Assembly: GCF_012927745.1 (NCBI RefSeq)
Contig: NZ_JABBKX010000008.1
Span: 62,001-126,000 of the forward strand
Reading direction: 5' to 3'
Source of the DNA: Neoroseomonas marina
Lineage (GTDB): Bacteria; Pseudomonadota; Alphaproteobacteria; Acetobacterales; Acetobacteraceae
DNA: 64,000 nt
Numbering within the stretch: position 1 is the stretch's first letter; each line of letters opens with the position of its first letter. A model generated the notes under the pieces. The model was not told the origin of the DNA and searched no databases. It worked only from the letters and a program-made list of their open reading frames with translations. Below are positions 33,527 through 42,103 of this stretch, piece after piece. Both the position numbers and the translations under genes were made by a program.

Positions 33527-34807
33527 ATGCCCGACGCCGCGGCCCGCGACAGCATCTTCGCCGCCATCGATGCGAATTTCGACCGCCAGGTGGCCTTCCT
33601 GCAGGAACTGGTGCGCTTCCCCTCCCTCCGCGGGCGCGAGGCGCCGCTGCAGGACTGGTTCGCGCGCCAGATGGCCACGCGCGGCTATGCGGTGGACCGC
33701 TTTTCCATCGCCGATGTGCCGGACCACCCGAAGATGGCGCCGATGGTCGATGCCGATCCGGCCGCGAGCATCCAGGTCGTCGCCTCCCATCGTGCCGCCA
33801 ACCCCACGGGCCGCAGCCTGATCCTGCAGGGCCACATCGACGTGGTGCCGGAAGGCCCGCACGGGATGTGGACCTACCCGCCCTATTCCGCGACCATCCG
33901 CGACGGCTGGATGTACGGCCGTGGCGCGCATGACATGAAGTCCGGCGTCGCCTGCATGGTCTTCGCCATGGACGCGATCCGCGCCGCGGGCTTCGAGCCC
34001 GCCGCCGATGTCTACGTGCAGACGGTGACGGAGGAGGAGAGCACCGGCAACGGCGCGCTGGCCGCCCTGCTGCGCGGCTACCGCGCCGATGCCGCGCTGG
34101 TGCCCGAGCCGACCGGCCATACCATCACCCGCACCCAGACCGGGACGATCTGGTTCCGCCTGCGCGTGCGCGGCGTGCCCGTCCATGTCGCCGTCGCGCA
34201 GGACGGCACCAACGCGATCATGTCGGCCTATGCGCTGATCAACGCGCTGTACGCGCACACCAAGGTGCTGAACGCGGAAGCGAAGTCCAACCCCTGGTAT
34301 GCGGACATCAAGGACCCGATCAAGTTCAACCCCGGCATCATCCGCGGCGGCGACTGGGCGTCCTCGACCCCCGCCTGGTGCGAGGTGGATTGCCGCATCG
34401 GCCTCGTGCCCGGCATGACGCCCGAGGAAGCGATGGCGCGCGTCGAGGCCTGCGTGAAGACGGCGGCCAAGACCGACGCCTTCATGGCGAACAACCCGCC
34501 CGAGATCATCTGGACCGGCTTCCAGACCGACCCCTACGTGCTCGAGCCCGGCAGCGAGGCGGAAGCGGTGCTCGCCGCCGCCCATGCTTCGGTGCATGGG
34601 GGCGAGATGCCCGAACGCCGCACCACGGCGGTCAACGACGCGCGCTACTACGGGCTCTACTTCGGCTTCCCCGGCCTCTGCTATGGGCCCAAGGGCGAAG
34701 TGGCGCACGGTTTCGACGAACGCACCTCGATCGAGGACCTCCGCACATGCACGAGAACCATCGCGACCTTCATCGCCGACTGGTGCGGCCTGCGCCCGAA
34801 GGGCTGA
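33527..34807 (+). CDS. M20 family peptidase (ArgE/DapE-like)
   Basis: 426 residues, RBS in AAGGACAGAGAG. LILQGHIDVVPEG (His, Asp), YGRGAHDMKSGVACMV (bridging Asp), TVTEEESTGNGAL (Glu-Glu, complete here) and PEPTGHTIT (acidic ligand) give a full di-zinc site. ALLRGYRADAALVP and the dimerisation domain follow. ArgE-like deacetylase or dipeptidase of unknown substrate. Its last bases overlap the start of the Bug receptor gene. Confidence 0.93.
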   Translation: MPDAAARDSIFAAIDANFDRQVAFLQELVRFPSLRGREAPLQDWFARQMATRGYAVDRFSIADVPDHPKMAPMVDADPAASIQVVASHRAANPTGRSLILQGHIDVVPEGPHGMWTYPPYSATIRDGWMYGRGAHDMKSGVACMVFAMDAIRAAGFEPAADVYVQTVTEEESTGNGALAALLRGYRADAALVPEPTGHTITRTQTGTIWFRLRVRGVPVHVAVAQDGTNAIMSAYALINALYAHTKVLNAEAKSNPWYADIKDPIKFNPGIIRGGDWASSTPAWCEVDCRIGLVPGMTPEEAMARVEACVKTAAKTDAFMANNPPEIIWTGFQTDPYVLEPGSEAEAVLAAAHASVHGGEMPERRTTAVNDARYYGLYFGFPGLCYGPKGEVAHGFDERTSIEDLRTCTRTIATFIADWCGLRPKG

Positions 34808-35763
34808 GGCGACGCGCGCTGCTGGGCGCGGCGGGGGCGGTCCTCGCCGCCCCCGCGCTCGCGCAGTCGGACTGGCCGAACAAGGCGATCCGCCTGGTCG
34901 TACCCTTCGCGCCCGGCGGGTCGTCGGACGTGCTGGCGCGACTGATCCAGCCGGGCCTCGGGGCTGCGCTCGGCCAGCCGGTGGTGGTTGAGAACCGGTC
35001 CGGCGCGGGGTCGATGCTCGGGACCGAGGTCGTCGCGCGCTCGCCGGCGGATGGGTACACGCTGCTGTTCGCGGACCTGCCCTACGCCATCGTGCCGGCG
35101 CTGCAGGCGCGCATGCCCTATGACGTCGAGAAGGACCTGGTCCCCGTGGTCATGGTCGGCGCGGCGCCGCTGCTGATCTTCGGCCATCGGTCCCTGCCGG
35201 CGCGCAACGCGGCGGAATTCGCGGCACTCGCGAAGGCGCGACCCGGGCACTACACCTTCGGATCGGGCGGCGTCGGCGCGGCCTCGCACATGATGGGGGA
35301 GCTGTTCCAGATCGCCACCGGCACGCAGCTGACGCACGTGCCCTATCGCGGCGGCGGGCCGGCGATCCAGGATCTCGCGGCGGGCAACCTGAACACGGTG
35401 TTCGTCACCGTGGCGTCGGCCGCGCCGCAATTGTCCTCAGGGCAGATCACCGGGCTCGGCGTGATGTCGGCCGAGCGCATGCGCAGCCATCCCGACATTC
35501 CGACCTTCCGCGAACAGGGGATCGACCTGGTGGCGGAGCATTGGTGGGGGTTGCTCGCGCCCGCGCGCACGCCGGATCGGATCATCGAGAGGATCGCCGC
35601 CGCCATGCCAGCCGTCCTGGCCGCGCCCGACATGGCGCCGCGGCTCGAGGCGCTGGCGGTGATCCCGCGCAGCGACGGGCCGGCTGCCTTCGGGGCGCGC
35701 ATCCGCCAGGACGTCGCCCGCTACGGGGAGATCGCGCGCACGCGCGGCATCACCGCGCAGTGA
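34783..35763 (+). CDS. Bug family tripartite tricarboxylate receptor (first copy)
   Basis: 326 residues if GTG 34783 is the start (ATG 34747 also possible); both overlap the upstream M20 gene. Twin-Arg-like signal LRRRALLGAAGAVLAAPALAQ. The mature part starts WPNKAIRLVVPFAPGGSSDVLARL, the Bug signature, then NRSGAGSMLGTEVVA, YGGGGVG-like FGSGGVGAASHMMGEL and HVPYRGGGPAIQDL. Periplasmic binding of carboxylates or related small molecules. No TctA/TctB membrane genes are adjacent, which is usual for Bug paralogues. Overlaps the M28 gene by 4 bp. Confidence 0.9.
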   Translation: MRPAPEGLRRRALLGAAGAVLAAPALAQSDWPNKAIRLVVPFAPGGSSDVLARLIQPGLGAALGQPVVVENRSGAGSMLGTEVVARSPADGYTLLFADLPYAIVPALQARMPYDVEKDLVPVVMVGAAPLLIFGHRSLPARNAAEFAALAKARPGHYTFGSGGVGAASHMMGELFQIATGTQLTHVPYRGGGPAIQDLAAGNLNTVFVTVASAAPQLSSGQITGLGVMSAERMRSHPDIPTFREQGIDLVAEHWWGLLAPARTPDRIIERIAAAMPAVLAAPDMAPRLEALAVIPRSDGPAAFGARIRQDVARYGEIARTRGITAQ

Positions 35764-37007
35764 CGCTCGCCGCCTTTCTCGGCCGCGTCGCCGCGGATGC
35801 CGCGCTGGCGGAGGATTTCGCGGCGATCTGCGACACCGGCGGACGCTTGCAGGGCAGCGCGAGCGCCGCCCGCGGCTTCGCGCTGATGGCCGAACGCATG
35901 GCGGCGATCGGGCCTGTCAGCGATGAGCCGACGCCCTACGCCGGCTGGACCTGCCACGAGGCGCGACTGACCGACCTCGCGAGCGGCCGCGACCTTGCCT
36001 GCGCGCCGCTGCTCGGCGCGGCGGCGACGCCGCCTGAAGGGCTCGTGCTCGACACGCTCGATTGCGGGCGCGGGGCGCCGGGGGCCTATGGCGAGGCGGC
36101 GGGGCGCGCGGTCCTGGCGCGGCACGAATATCCCTTCGCGGCCTGGACGGTGCATCGGCGCGTCAAGCTGAACGCCGCGGCCGAGGCCGGCGCCGCCGCC
36201 TTCCTGATCGTTCAGCCGGAACCGGGCGTGGGCCCGGTCTCGGGGTCGAGCGGGCGTGGGGGCGGGGAGGGGATCCCGGCGCTCGGCATCAGCGCGGAGG
36301 CCGGGGCGCTGCTCGCCGAGGGCCGGCGCGTGCGGGTCACGCTGCGCGGGGAGGACCATGCGGCGACGACGCCGACGCTGGTGCTCGACCTGCCCGGGCG
36401 CAGCGAGGACCGCGTGGTGCTGTCGGCGCATCTCGACGGACATCCGCTGGGGGAGAGCGCGATCGACAACGGGACGGGCCTTGCCGCCGCGCTGTGCCTC
36501 GCGCGCGCGGCCGCGCCCTTCGTGCCGGACTGCCCGCGCGGGCTGACGCTGTGCGTCTTCGGCGCGGAGGAATGGGCGCTGGCGGGCTCGCGCGCCTGGC
36601 TGGCCGCGCTGCCGGCGGAGCGGCGGGCGCGGATGGCGGTGAACATCAACCTCGATTCCATCGCGGGCGGGTCGTCGCTGACGGCGCTGACGAGCGGCTT
36701 CGCCGGGCTCGGCCCGTTCCTGCGCGACGCGGCCGCGGCGGTCGGCCTGCCGCTGCGCACGCACCTGCCGCTGATGACGAATTCCGACCATGCGAACTTC
36801 GCCGCGCAAGGGATTCCGGCGGCGCGGCTGGTGTCGGGATTCGACGAGCCCGGCAGCGCGCTGCGCTACCTGCTGACGGCGGCCGATACCCGCGCCGTCG
36901 TGCCCGTGCAGGAACTCAAGGCGGCGACGATCACAGCCGGGGCGTTGCTGTGGGCGGCGTTGTCCGCCCCGCCCGAGGCGCTGGCCGCCCTCCCTAGCGC
37001 CAGATAA
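35760..37007 (+). CDS. M28 family metallopeptidase
   Basis: 415 residues, GTG 35760 overlapping the Bug stop (GTGA). Zinc aminopeptidase of the PSMA/Ap1 type with an inserted PA-domain-like region (VKLNAAAEAGAAAFLIVQPEPG). Zinc ligands: His and Asp in SAHLDGHPLGESAIDNGTG, Glu-Glu in FGAEEWALAGSR, Asp in INLDSIAGG and His in NSDHANFAAQGIPAARL. No signal peptide, so probably cytoplasmic. Third hydrolytic or uptake gene in a tightly coupled series. Confidence 0.9.
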   Translation: MTLAAFLGRVAADAALAEDFAAICDTGGRLQGSASAARGFALMAERMAAIGPVSDEPTPYAGWTCHEARLTDLASGRDLACAPLLGAAATPPEGLVLDTLDCGRGAPGAYGEAAGRAVLARHEYPFAAWTVHRRVKLNAAAEAGAAAFLIVQPEPGVGPVSGSSGRGGGEGIPALGISAEAGALLAEGRRVRVTLRGEDHAATTPTLVLDLPGRSEDRVVLSAHLDGHPLGESAIDNGTGLAAALCLARAAAPFVPDCPRGLTLCVFGAEEWALAGSRAWLAALPAERRARMAVNINLDSIAGGSSLTALTSGFAGLGPFLRDAAAAVGLPLRTHLPLMTNSDHANFAAQGIPAARLVSGFDEPGSALRYLLTAADTRAVVPVQELKAATITAGALLWAALSAPPEALAALPSAR

Positions 37008-37014
37008 GGGCTTC

Positions 37015-37113
37015 CAAAGGCCGTTCGGCCGATGGGACCCCAAGGACGTCGCACGGCAACGTCCTTGGGAACCCGCGGCGGGGAGAGTCCGAGAGGGGCG
37101 GCGCCTCTCTCGG
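37015..37113. repeat. Hairpin mosaic between genes
   Basis: A CCAAAG...CGGCC segment at about 37015-37030 is followed by a perfect 11-bp hairpin CCCAAGGACGT / ACGTCCTTGGG (37039-37069) and by CCGAGAGGGGC / GCCTCTCTCGG (37089-37113, one wobble). The same ingredients (CCAAAGGCC stem and a GAGGGGC stem) occur at 2064-2116. Looks like a composite intergenic repeat family with RNA-structure potential. Confidence 0.55.
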
Positions 37114-37177
37114 AGACCCTTCCGCCCCGCTGCGGTCGATGGTCTTCTGCGCCCCGGACCAGTCGGGGGAAACGGAT

Positions 37178-38884
37178 TTGTACGACTACATCATCGTCGG
37201 CGGCGGTTCCGCCGGCTCGGTGCTGGCGCATCGCCTGTCCACGCCCGGCGCCAACAAGGTGCTGCTCTGCGAGGCCGGCCCCGACACCCCGCCCGGCCAG
37301 GTCCCGGCGACGATCCTCGATACCTATCCGGGCCAGGCCTATTTCGATCCGCGCTTCCACTGGACCGAGCTGAAGGTCCGCACGCAGGTCGTCTCCCACA
37401 ACAACCCCGATGCCGACCGGCCGCCGCTGCGCAAGTACGAACAGGCGCGAGTGCTGGGCGGCGGGTCCTCGATCAACGGGCAGATGGCCAATCGCGGGGC
37501 GCCGCACGACTACGACGAGTGGGAACGGCGTGGTGCGGCCGGGTGGAACTGGGATGCGGTGCTGCCCTACTTCAAGAAGGTCGAGCGTGACCTCGACTTC
37601 GACAATGAATGGCATGGACGCGAGGGCCGCATCCCGGTCCGCCGCATTCCCGAAGCCGAATGGCCGGTGCATTCCAAGGCGACGGCCGAGGCCTTCCGCC
37701 AGGCGGGGTTCAAGAAGCTCGACGACCAGAACGGCGCCTTCGAGGACGGCTACTTCCCTCTGACGGTGAACGTGACCGAGACGCGCGTCTCGGCCGCGAT
37801 CGGCTACCTGGATGCGGAGACGCGCAAGCGGCCGAACCTGACGCTGTCCACCGACACGCAGGTGATGGGCCTGATCTTCGAGGGCACGCGCTGCACCGGC
37901 ATCCGCGCCCTGGTGAAGGGGCAGGAACAGGCGTTCCGCGGGCGGGAGGTGATCCTCTGCACCGGTGCGATCCATTCGCCGGCGCATCTGATGCGCGCGG
38001 GCATCGGCCCCGCGGCGCATCTGAAGGAGCACGGCATCGAGGTCCGCGCCGACCTGCCCGGGGTGGGGCAGGGGCTGATGGACCACCCGGCCATCTCGCT
38101 GTCCTCCTTCATCAAGCCCGAGGCGCGGCTGAACCGGACGAAGCTGCGTCGGCACATGCTGGTGGGGCTGCGCTTCTCCTCGGGCATCGAGGGCGCGCCG
38201 CCGGGCGACATGTTCATGTCGGTGGCCAGCAAGTCGGCGTGGCACGCGGTGGGCGAGCAGGTCGGCTCGATGCTGACCTGGGTGAACAAGACCTATTCCC
38301 AGCGGGGGCAGGTGCGGCTGGTCTCGACCGACTGGCGGGCGCATCCGGATGTCGAGTTCAACCTGCTGTCCGACCGGCGCGACCTCGAGCGGCTGATGAT
38401 CGGCTTCAAGCTGGCCGCGGCGCTGAACCTCTCCGCCCCGCTCGCCGCCGTCTCGGCGGATCCCTTCCCGGCCTTCTATTCGGACCGGGTGCGGCGGATC
38501 GGCGTGGTGAACACCAAGAACCGGCTGATCACGTCCTTCATCGCGAAGTTCCTCGACGGGCCGGCGGCGCTGCGCCGCGCCTTCATCGACCGCTTCGTGG
38601 TGGAGGGCTTCACCTTCCGCCAGGTCATGGAGGACGACGAGGCGCTGGAGGAGTTCATCCGCAAGGGGACGATCGGCGTCTGGCACGCCTCCTGTTCCTG
38701 TCGGATGGGGGCGGATGGGGACCCGATGGCGGTGGTCGACGCCGCCGGGCGGGTCCGGGGGGTGTCCGGGCTGCGGGTGGTCGACGCCTCGGTCTTCCCG
38801 GTCGTGCCCTCGGCGAACACCAATTTCCCGACGCTGATGACGGCCGAGAAGATGGCCGACGCGATCCTGTCCCCGGCCGGCTGA
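37178..38884 (+). CDS. GMC family oxidoreductase (FAD)
   Basis: 568 residues from TTG 37178, chosen because a GGGGGA ribosome site lies 7 bp upstream. An ATG at 37139 has none. YDYIIVGGGSAGSVLAHRLS is the FAD Rossmann motif. RVLGGGSSINGQMANRGAPHDYDEW is GMC signature 1 and REVILCTGAIHSPAHLMRAGIGP is signature 2. WHASCSCRMG holds the catalytic His, and SANTNFPTLMTAEKMAD is the C-terminal FAD segment. Choline-dehydrogenase-like; substrate unknown, probably an alcohol. Confidence 0.93.
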   Translation: MYDYIIVGGGSAGSVLAHRLSTPGANKVLLCEAGPDTPPGQVPATILDTYPGQAYFDPRFHWTELKVRTQVVSHNNPDADRPPLRKYEQARVLGGGSSINGQMANRGAPHDYDEWERRGAAGWNWDAVLPYFKKVERDLDFDNEWHGREGRIPVRRIPEAEWPVHSKATAEAFRQAGFKKLDDQNGAFEDGYFPLTVNVTETRVSAAIGYLDAETRKRPNLTLSTDTQVMGLIFEGTRCTGIRALVKGQEQAFRGREVILCTGAIHSPAHLMRAGIGPAAHLKEHGIEVRADLPGVGQGLMDHPAISLSSFIKPEARLNRTKLRRHMLVGLRFSSGIEGAPPGDMFMSVASKSAWHAVGEQVGSMLTWVNKTYSQRGQVRLVSTDWRAHPDVEFNLLSDRRDLERLMIGFKLAAALNLSAPLAAVSADPFPAFYSDRVRRIGVVNTKNRLITSFIAKFLDGPAALRRAFIDRFVVEGFTFRQVMEDDEALEEFIRKGTIGVWHASCSCRMGADGDPMAVVDAAGRVRGVSGLRVVDASVFPVVPSANTNFPTLMTAEKMADAILSPAG

Positions 38885-38999
38885 TCGCCTGCCGCGGCGC
38901 ACACGCAGGGCCTTGGCGGGGTGCCGGGGGGGCGGGCATGCTCCCGTTCGGGCCGGCCGCAGCAGGGACGGCTTGGAACGACAAATGGGAGACTGAAGA

Positions 39000-40034
39000 A
39001 TGATCAAACTGGGCACCCGGATCGCGGGTGTGGCGGCGGCAGCGATGCTGGCCTGGGCCGGACAGGCCGAGGCGCAGCAGGCCCCGGCCGACACGGTCGC
39101 CGCCATCCGCGCGCGCGGACAGCTCATCTGCGGCGTCGCGGTCAACGCGCCGGGCTTCGCGCTGCCGGACAGCCGCGGCGAATTCCGCGGCCTCGACGTC
39201 GACACCTGCCGCGCGGTCGCGGCCGCGATCCTCGGCGACGCCACCAAGGTGCGCTTCGTGCCGAACACCACGGTGCAGCGCTTCCCGATGCTGCAGTCGG
39301 GCGAAATCGACATCCTGGTGCGCAACACGACCTGGTCGATGGCGCGCGAGACGCAGCTCGGCCTCGCCTTCGCCGGCATCAACTTCTACGACGGCCAGGG
39401 ATTCATGGTCCGCCGCTCCTCGGGCATCACCTCCGCCCGGCAGCTCGACGGCGCGACGGTCTGCGTCCAGCCCGGCACGACGACCGAGCTCAACCTGACC
39501 GACTACTTCCGCACCAACCGCATGCGCTTCACCCCCGTGGTGATCGAGCAGGCGGAGGAAATCCGCGCCGCCTTCGTCGCCGGCCGCTGCGACGCCTACA
39601 CCAACGACGCCTCCTCGCTCGCCTCCTTCCGCGCCACGCGCACGACGGATGCGAACGAGTTCGTCCTGCTGCCCGAGATCATCTCGAAGGAGCCGCTCGG
39701 CCCGGCGGTCCGCAAGGGTGACTGGCGCTTCTTCGACATCGTGCGCTGGTCCCTGTTCGCCCAGATCGCCGCGGAGGAGATGGGCCTGAATAGCGGCAAC
39801 GTCGAGGAGATCGCCCGCACCACCACCAACCCGGACATCCAGCGCCTCGTCGGTCGGACAGGCGACCTGGGCCGGTCCATGGGCCTCGAGAACGACTGGG
39901 CGGTGCGCATCATCCGCCAGGTCGGCAACTACGCCGAGATGTACGAGCGGAACATCACCCCGATCGGCATCCCGCGCGGCGTGAACAACCTGTGGAACAA
40001 CGGCGGCCTGCACTACGCACCGCCGATCCGCTGA
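39000..40034 (+). CDS. General amino-acid ABC transporter substrate-binding protein
   Basis: 344 residues. Signal peptide MIKLGTRIAGVAAAAMLAWAGQAEAQ. RGQLICGVAVNAPGFALPDSRGEFRGLDVDTCRAVAAAILGD is the AapJ/BztA-type start. FPMLQSGEIDILVRNTTWSM, GATVCVQPGTTTELNLTDYF and GRCDAYTNDASSLASFR are the binding-cleft elements. Periplasmic capture of glutamate, aspartate and other L-amino acids. The permease and ATPase genes (aapQMP) are not in this window. Confidence 0.93.
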   Translation: MIKLGTRIAGVAAAAMLAWAGQAEAQQAPADTVAAIRARGQLICGVAVNAPGFALPDSRGEFRGLDVDTCRAVAAAILGDATKVRFVPNTTVQRFPMLQSGEIDILVRNTTWSMARETQLGLAFAGINFYDGQGFMVRRSSGITSARQLDGATVCVQPGTTTELNLTDYFRTNRMRFTPVVIEQAEEIRAAFVAGRCDAYTNDASSLASFRATRTTDANEFVLLPEIISKEPLGPAVRKGDWRFFDIVRWSLFAQIAAEEMGLNSGNVEEIARTTTNPDIQRLVGRTGDLGRSMGLENDWAVRIIRQVGNYAEMYERNITPIGIPRGVNNLWNNGGLHYAPPIR

Positions 40035-40041
40035 GGTAATG

Positions 40042-40069
40042 GGTAGGGGCGCGGCGACGCGCCCCTACC
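40042..40069. terminator. Bidirectional hairpin between convergent genes
   Basis: Perfect 12-bp stem GGTAGGGGCGCG / CGCGCCCCTACC with a GCGA tetraloop, between the amino-acid binding protein gene (+) and the cytochrome c gene (-). It overlaps the last codons of the cytochrome. Confidence 0.75.
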
Positions 40070-40460
40070 GCATCAGGTAGTCGACGATCGCGCGGCGCGC
40101 GGCCGCATCCCGGACCCCGTTCCCGCCCATCCAGAGGCCGGGGAACATCTCCTCCGGGTCTTCCAGGAATTCCGACAGCCGCGCCGCCGTCCAGGCGCCC
40201 TGCGCCCCGCGCAGCGCGGGCGAGTAGTCGAAGCGCGGGTCGCCGCCGATACGGCGCCCGGCGAGGCCCGCGAGGTTCGGGCCGGGGCCGGGCGGGGCGC
40301 CGGCGTCGGCCGCATGGCAGGAAACGCAGCGGGCCTCGAAGGCGGCGCGGCCGTCCTGGGCCAGCGCCGGGGCGGCGAGCAGGGCAAGCGTCAGCACGGT
40401 CGCCAGACGGCCGGGGGGACCGAATGCCCCCCAAATCCCCCCTCCGTCCTCGATCACCTG
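40065..40460 (-). CDS. Small c-type cytochrome
   Basis: About 131 residues if GTG 40460 is the start. The ORF continues upstream without a clear ribosome site. Signal peptide LATVLTLALLAAPALAQ. Single haem site CVSCHAADAG with axial Met in DPEEMFPGLWMGG. RIGGDPRFDYSPALRGAQGAW is the class I cytochrome c region. Periplasmic electron carrier. Downstream of a Vgb-like protein on the same strand, 40 bp apart, so possibly its redox partner. Confidence 0.85.
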   Translation of the reverse strand, partial: QVIEDGGGIWGAFGPPGRLATVLTLALLAAPALAQDGRAAFEARCVSCHAADAGAPPGPGPNLAGLAGRRIGGDPRFDYSPALRGAQGAWTAARLSEFLEDPEEMFPGLWMGGNGVRDAAARRAIVDYLMR

Positions 40461-40500
40461 GAGGGGCGGTCCTGGGGCGAGGGGGCGTTCGTCCTCCCGC

Positions 40501-41508
40501 TCATAGCCCGTATTCGATCCGCACGATCCGGTCCGTCCCGCTCTCCCCGCCCCAGGCCTCGCCCGCGATGCCATCCATCTGCCGGACGTTGGCGCCGCTG
40601 CGGTCGGAGGGGAAGGCGAGGAAGCCCTCGGTCGTCGGGTCGAAGCGCAGGATGGCGTTGGCCGAGAAATCCGTGACCCAGACCTTGTCCGTCGGATCGA
40701 CCCAGACGGAGTAGCAGCGGGGCCGTTCCCCCGGCAGGCGCCACACGCCCCACCGCCCGGTCATCGGGTCGTGGACGGAGAGGTTCCCGCTGTTCCACTC
40801 GCTGACCCAGAGCCGTCCGCGGCTGTCCGTCCAGACCCGACGCGCACCTTGGTTGGGCGTCGGCGGTTCGAGGATCTGGACACGCAGCGCTTCGGCCGTC
40901 GTCGCCTCCGTGTCGATGCGCGCGAGGTGGTTGCCGGCGAGGGAGACGTACCAGACCGTGCCCTGCGGCGTCTTCGTGATGCCATAGGGGCCGCGACCGC
41001 GCGGGGCCTCCCAGACCTCCATCCGCTCGGTGGCGGGCACGAAGCGGCCCACCACGCCATTCTGCCCGGTGAACCACAGCGTGCCGCGATCGTCGAACAC
41101 CGCGGTGTTGAGGTTCGCGTCGTTGAAGCGCTGCGGCAGACGCCACAGCGTGACGCGATGGTCGGCGGGATCGACCCGTGCGATGGCGTTCTGCCCGCCC
41201 TCGGTGACCCAGGCCGCGCCATCCGGCCCGCGGATGACGCCATGCGGCGCCGCCCCGGGGCCGAGGGTCACGACGCGGATGGCGCCGCTCCGCGGATCGA
41301 GCCGGTTCAGCGTGCCGTTGCGCTGCCCGCAGAACCAAACGGTCCCATCGCCAGCGGCCGTCACGTCGCGCGACCCGACGCGGCCCGACCCTTCCGTGCG
41401 GGCGTTGAACCACGTCACGCGGTAGCCCGGCGGCGTGGCGTTGGCGGATGCGAAGATGGGCGCGGCCGCCCCCGCGGCGGTCAGGGCGATCATGTCGCGG
41501 CGACGCAT
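40501..41508 (-). CDS. Beta-propeller protein, streptogramin lyase (Vgb)-like
   Basis: 335 residues from ATG 41508 (GGAAGGAGGACC ribosome site). RRRDMIALTAAGAAAPIFASANA is a Tat-like signal. The body has repeated propeller blades: TVWFCGQRNGTLNRLDP, GAAWVTEGGQNAIARVDP, GTLWFTGQNGVVGRFVP, GTVWYVSLAGNHLARID, GRLWVSEWNSGNLSVHDP and KVWVTDFSANAILRFDP. The fold matches virginiamycin B lyase. I cannot see the catalytic His-x-Glu set, and most such relatives do not act on antibiotics. Exported together with a c-type cytochrome. Confidence 0.85.
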   Translation of the reverse strand: MRRRDMIALTAAGAAAPIFASANATPPGYRVTWFNARTEGSGRVGSRDVTAAGDGTVWFCGQRNGTLNRLDPRSGAIRVVTLGPGAAPHGVIRGPDGAAWVTEGGQNAIARVDPADHRVTLWRLPQRFNDANLNTAVFDDRGTLWFTGQNGVVGRFVPATERMEVWEAPRGRGPYGITKTPQGTVWYVSLAGNHLARIDTEATTAEALRVQILEPPTPNQGARRVWTDSRGRLWVSEWNSGNLSVHDPMTGRWGVWRLPGERPRCYSVWVDPTDKVWVTDFSANAILRFDPTTEGFLAFPSDRSGANVRQMDGIAGEAWGGESGTDRIVRIEYGL

Positions 41509-41572
41509 GGCGGTCCTCCTTCCCGGGAATGGACGCGCCATCATTTCGTGCGCAGACGGGCGCCCGCAAGCC

Positions 41573-41935
41573 TCACGAGGGCGGCGGAGCGACCGGTAGC
41601 GCGGAGGTGTAGGGCTCGATGCGGTAGGTGTCCTGCCGCAGGATCGAGATCCGCCCGTTGGGGCCGTAGCGCGTCGACCCGTCCGGCGCGCGGCCGACGG
41701 TGTAGCGCCAGGCGCCGATCTGGCCCTCGGAAGCCAGGCGGCGGCCGATCCGCTCGACCTCCGGCCCGCTCCCGAGCGCGGCGAGTTCGGCCGGCGTGAG
41801 ACCGATGATGATCTCGTCCCGCTGGGAGACGACGCGGAACAGCAGGATGGAAGGTGCCTGGGCCCGAGCGGGCGCGATGCTGGCGGCGACCATGGGCGTC
41901 GCCAGCAGCGTCAGGCGGCGGGAGAGGAACGGCAT
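41573..41935 (-). CDS. Small exported protein of unknown function
   Basis: 120 residues from ATG 41935 (MPFLSRRLTLLATPMVAASIAPARAQ, a clear signal peptide). The mature part is IGLTPAELAALGSGPEVERIGRRLASEGQIGAWRYTVGRA, ending in ILRQDTYRIEPYTS. I do not recognise the family. The RIEPY ending recurs, from memory, in uncharacterised Acetobacteraceae proteins. Same strand as the propeller protein, but 64 bp apart. Confidence 0.75.
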   Translation of the reverse strand: MPFLSRRLTLLATPMVAASIAPARAQAPSILLFRVVSQRDEIIIGLTPAELAALGSGPEVERIGRRLASEGQIGAWRYTVGRAPDGSTRYGPNGRISILRQDTYRIEPYTSALPVAPPPS

Positions 41936-42103
41936 CGTCGTGGTCCTGGACCGGTGGCCGCCCCGCCTGTTCCCGGGCCTGGCGTGGCGTGGCGCCATCC
42001 TACGCCAGCCAGGCGCCGGCGCGAGCGATGCATGTCACGTGCAAACGACGAAGGGCGGCGGATCGCTCCGCCGCCCCTCGGGCATTCCGAAACTGCGCCT
42101 GGG

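Noticed and set aside
31688-34708. 1006-codon minus-strand open frame opposite the TetR, binding-protein and M20 genes
   Set aside because: High-GC antisense shadow. It is Arg/His/Gly/Val-rich with no family features, while the opposite strand has strong family matches. The same applies to 15836-18280 (-), 971-2497 (-), 36866-39382 (-) and 59403-62117 (+).
40501-41508. Virginiamycin B (streptogramin) resistance gene
   Set aside because: The beta-propeller resembles Vgb in fold, but the His-x-Glu catalytic set is not seen and the protein has a Tat-like export signal. Many environmental relatives have no such activity.
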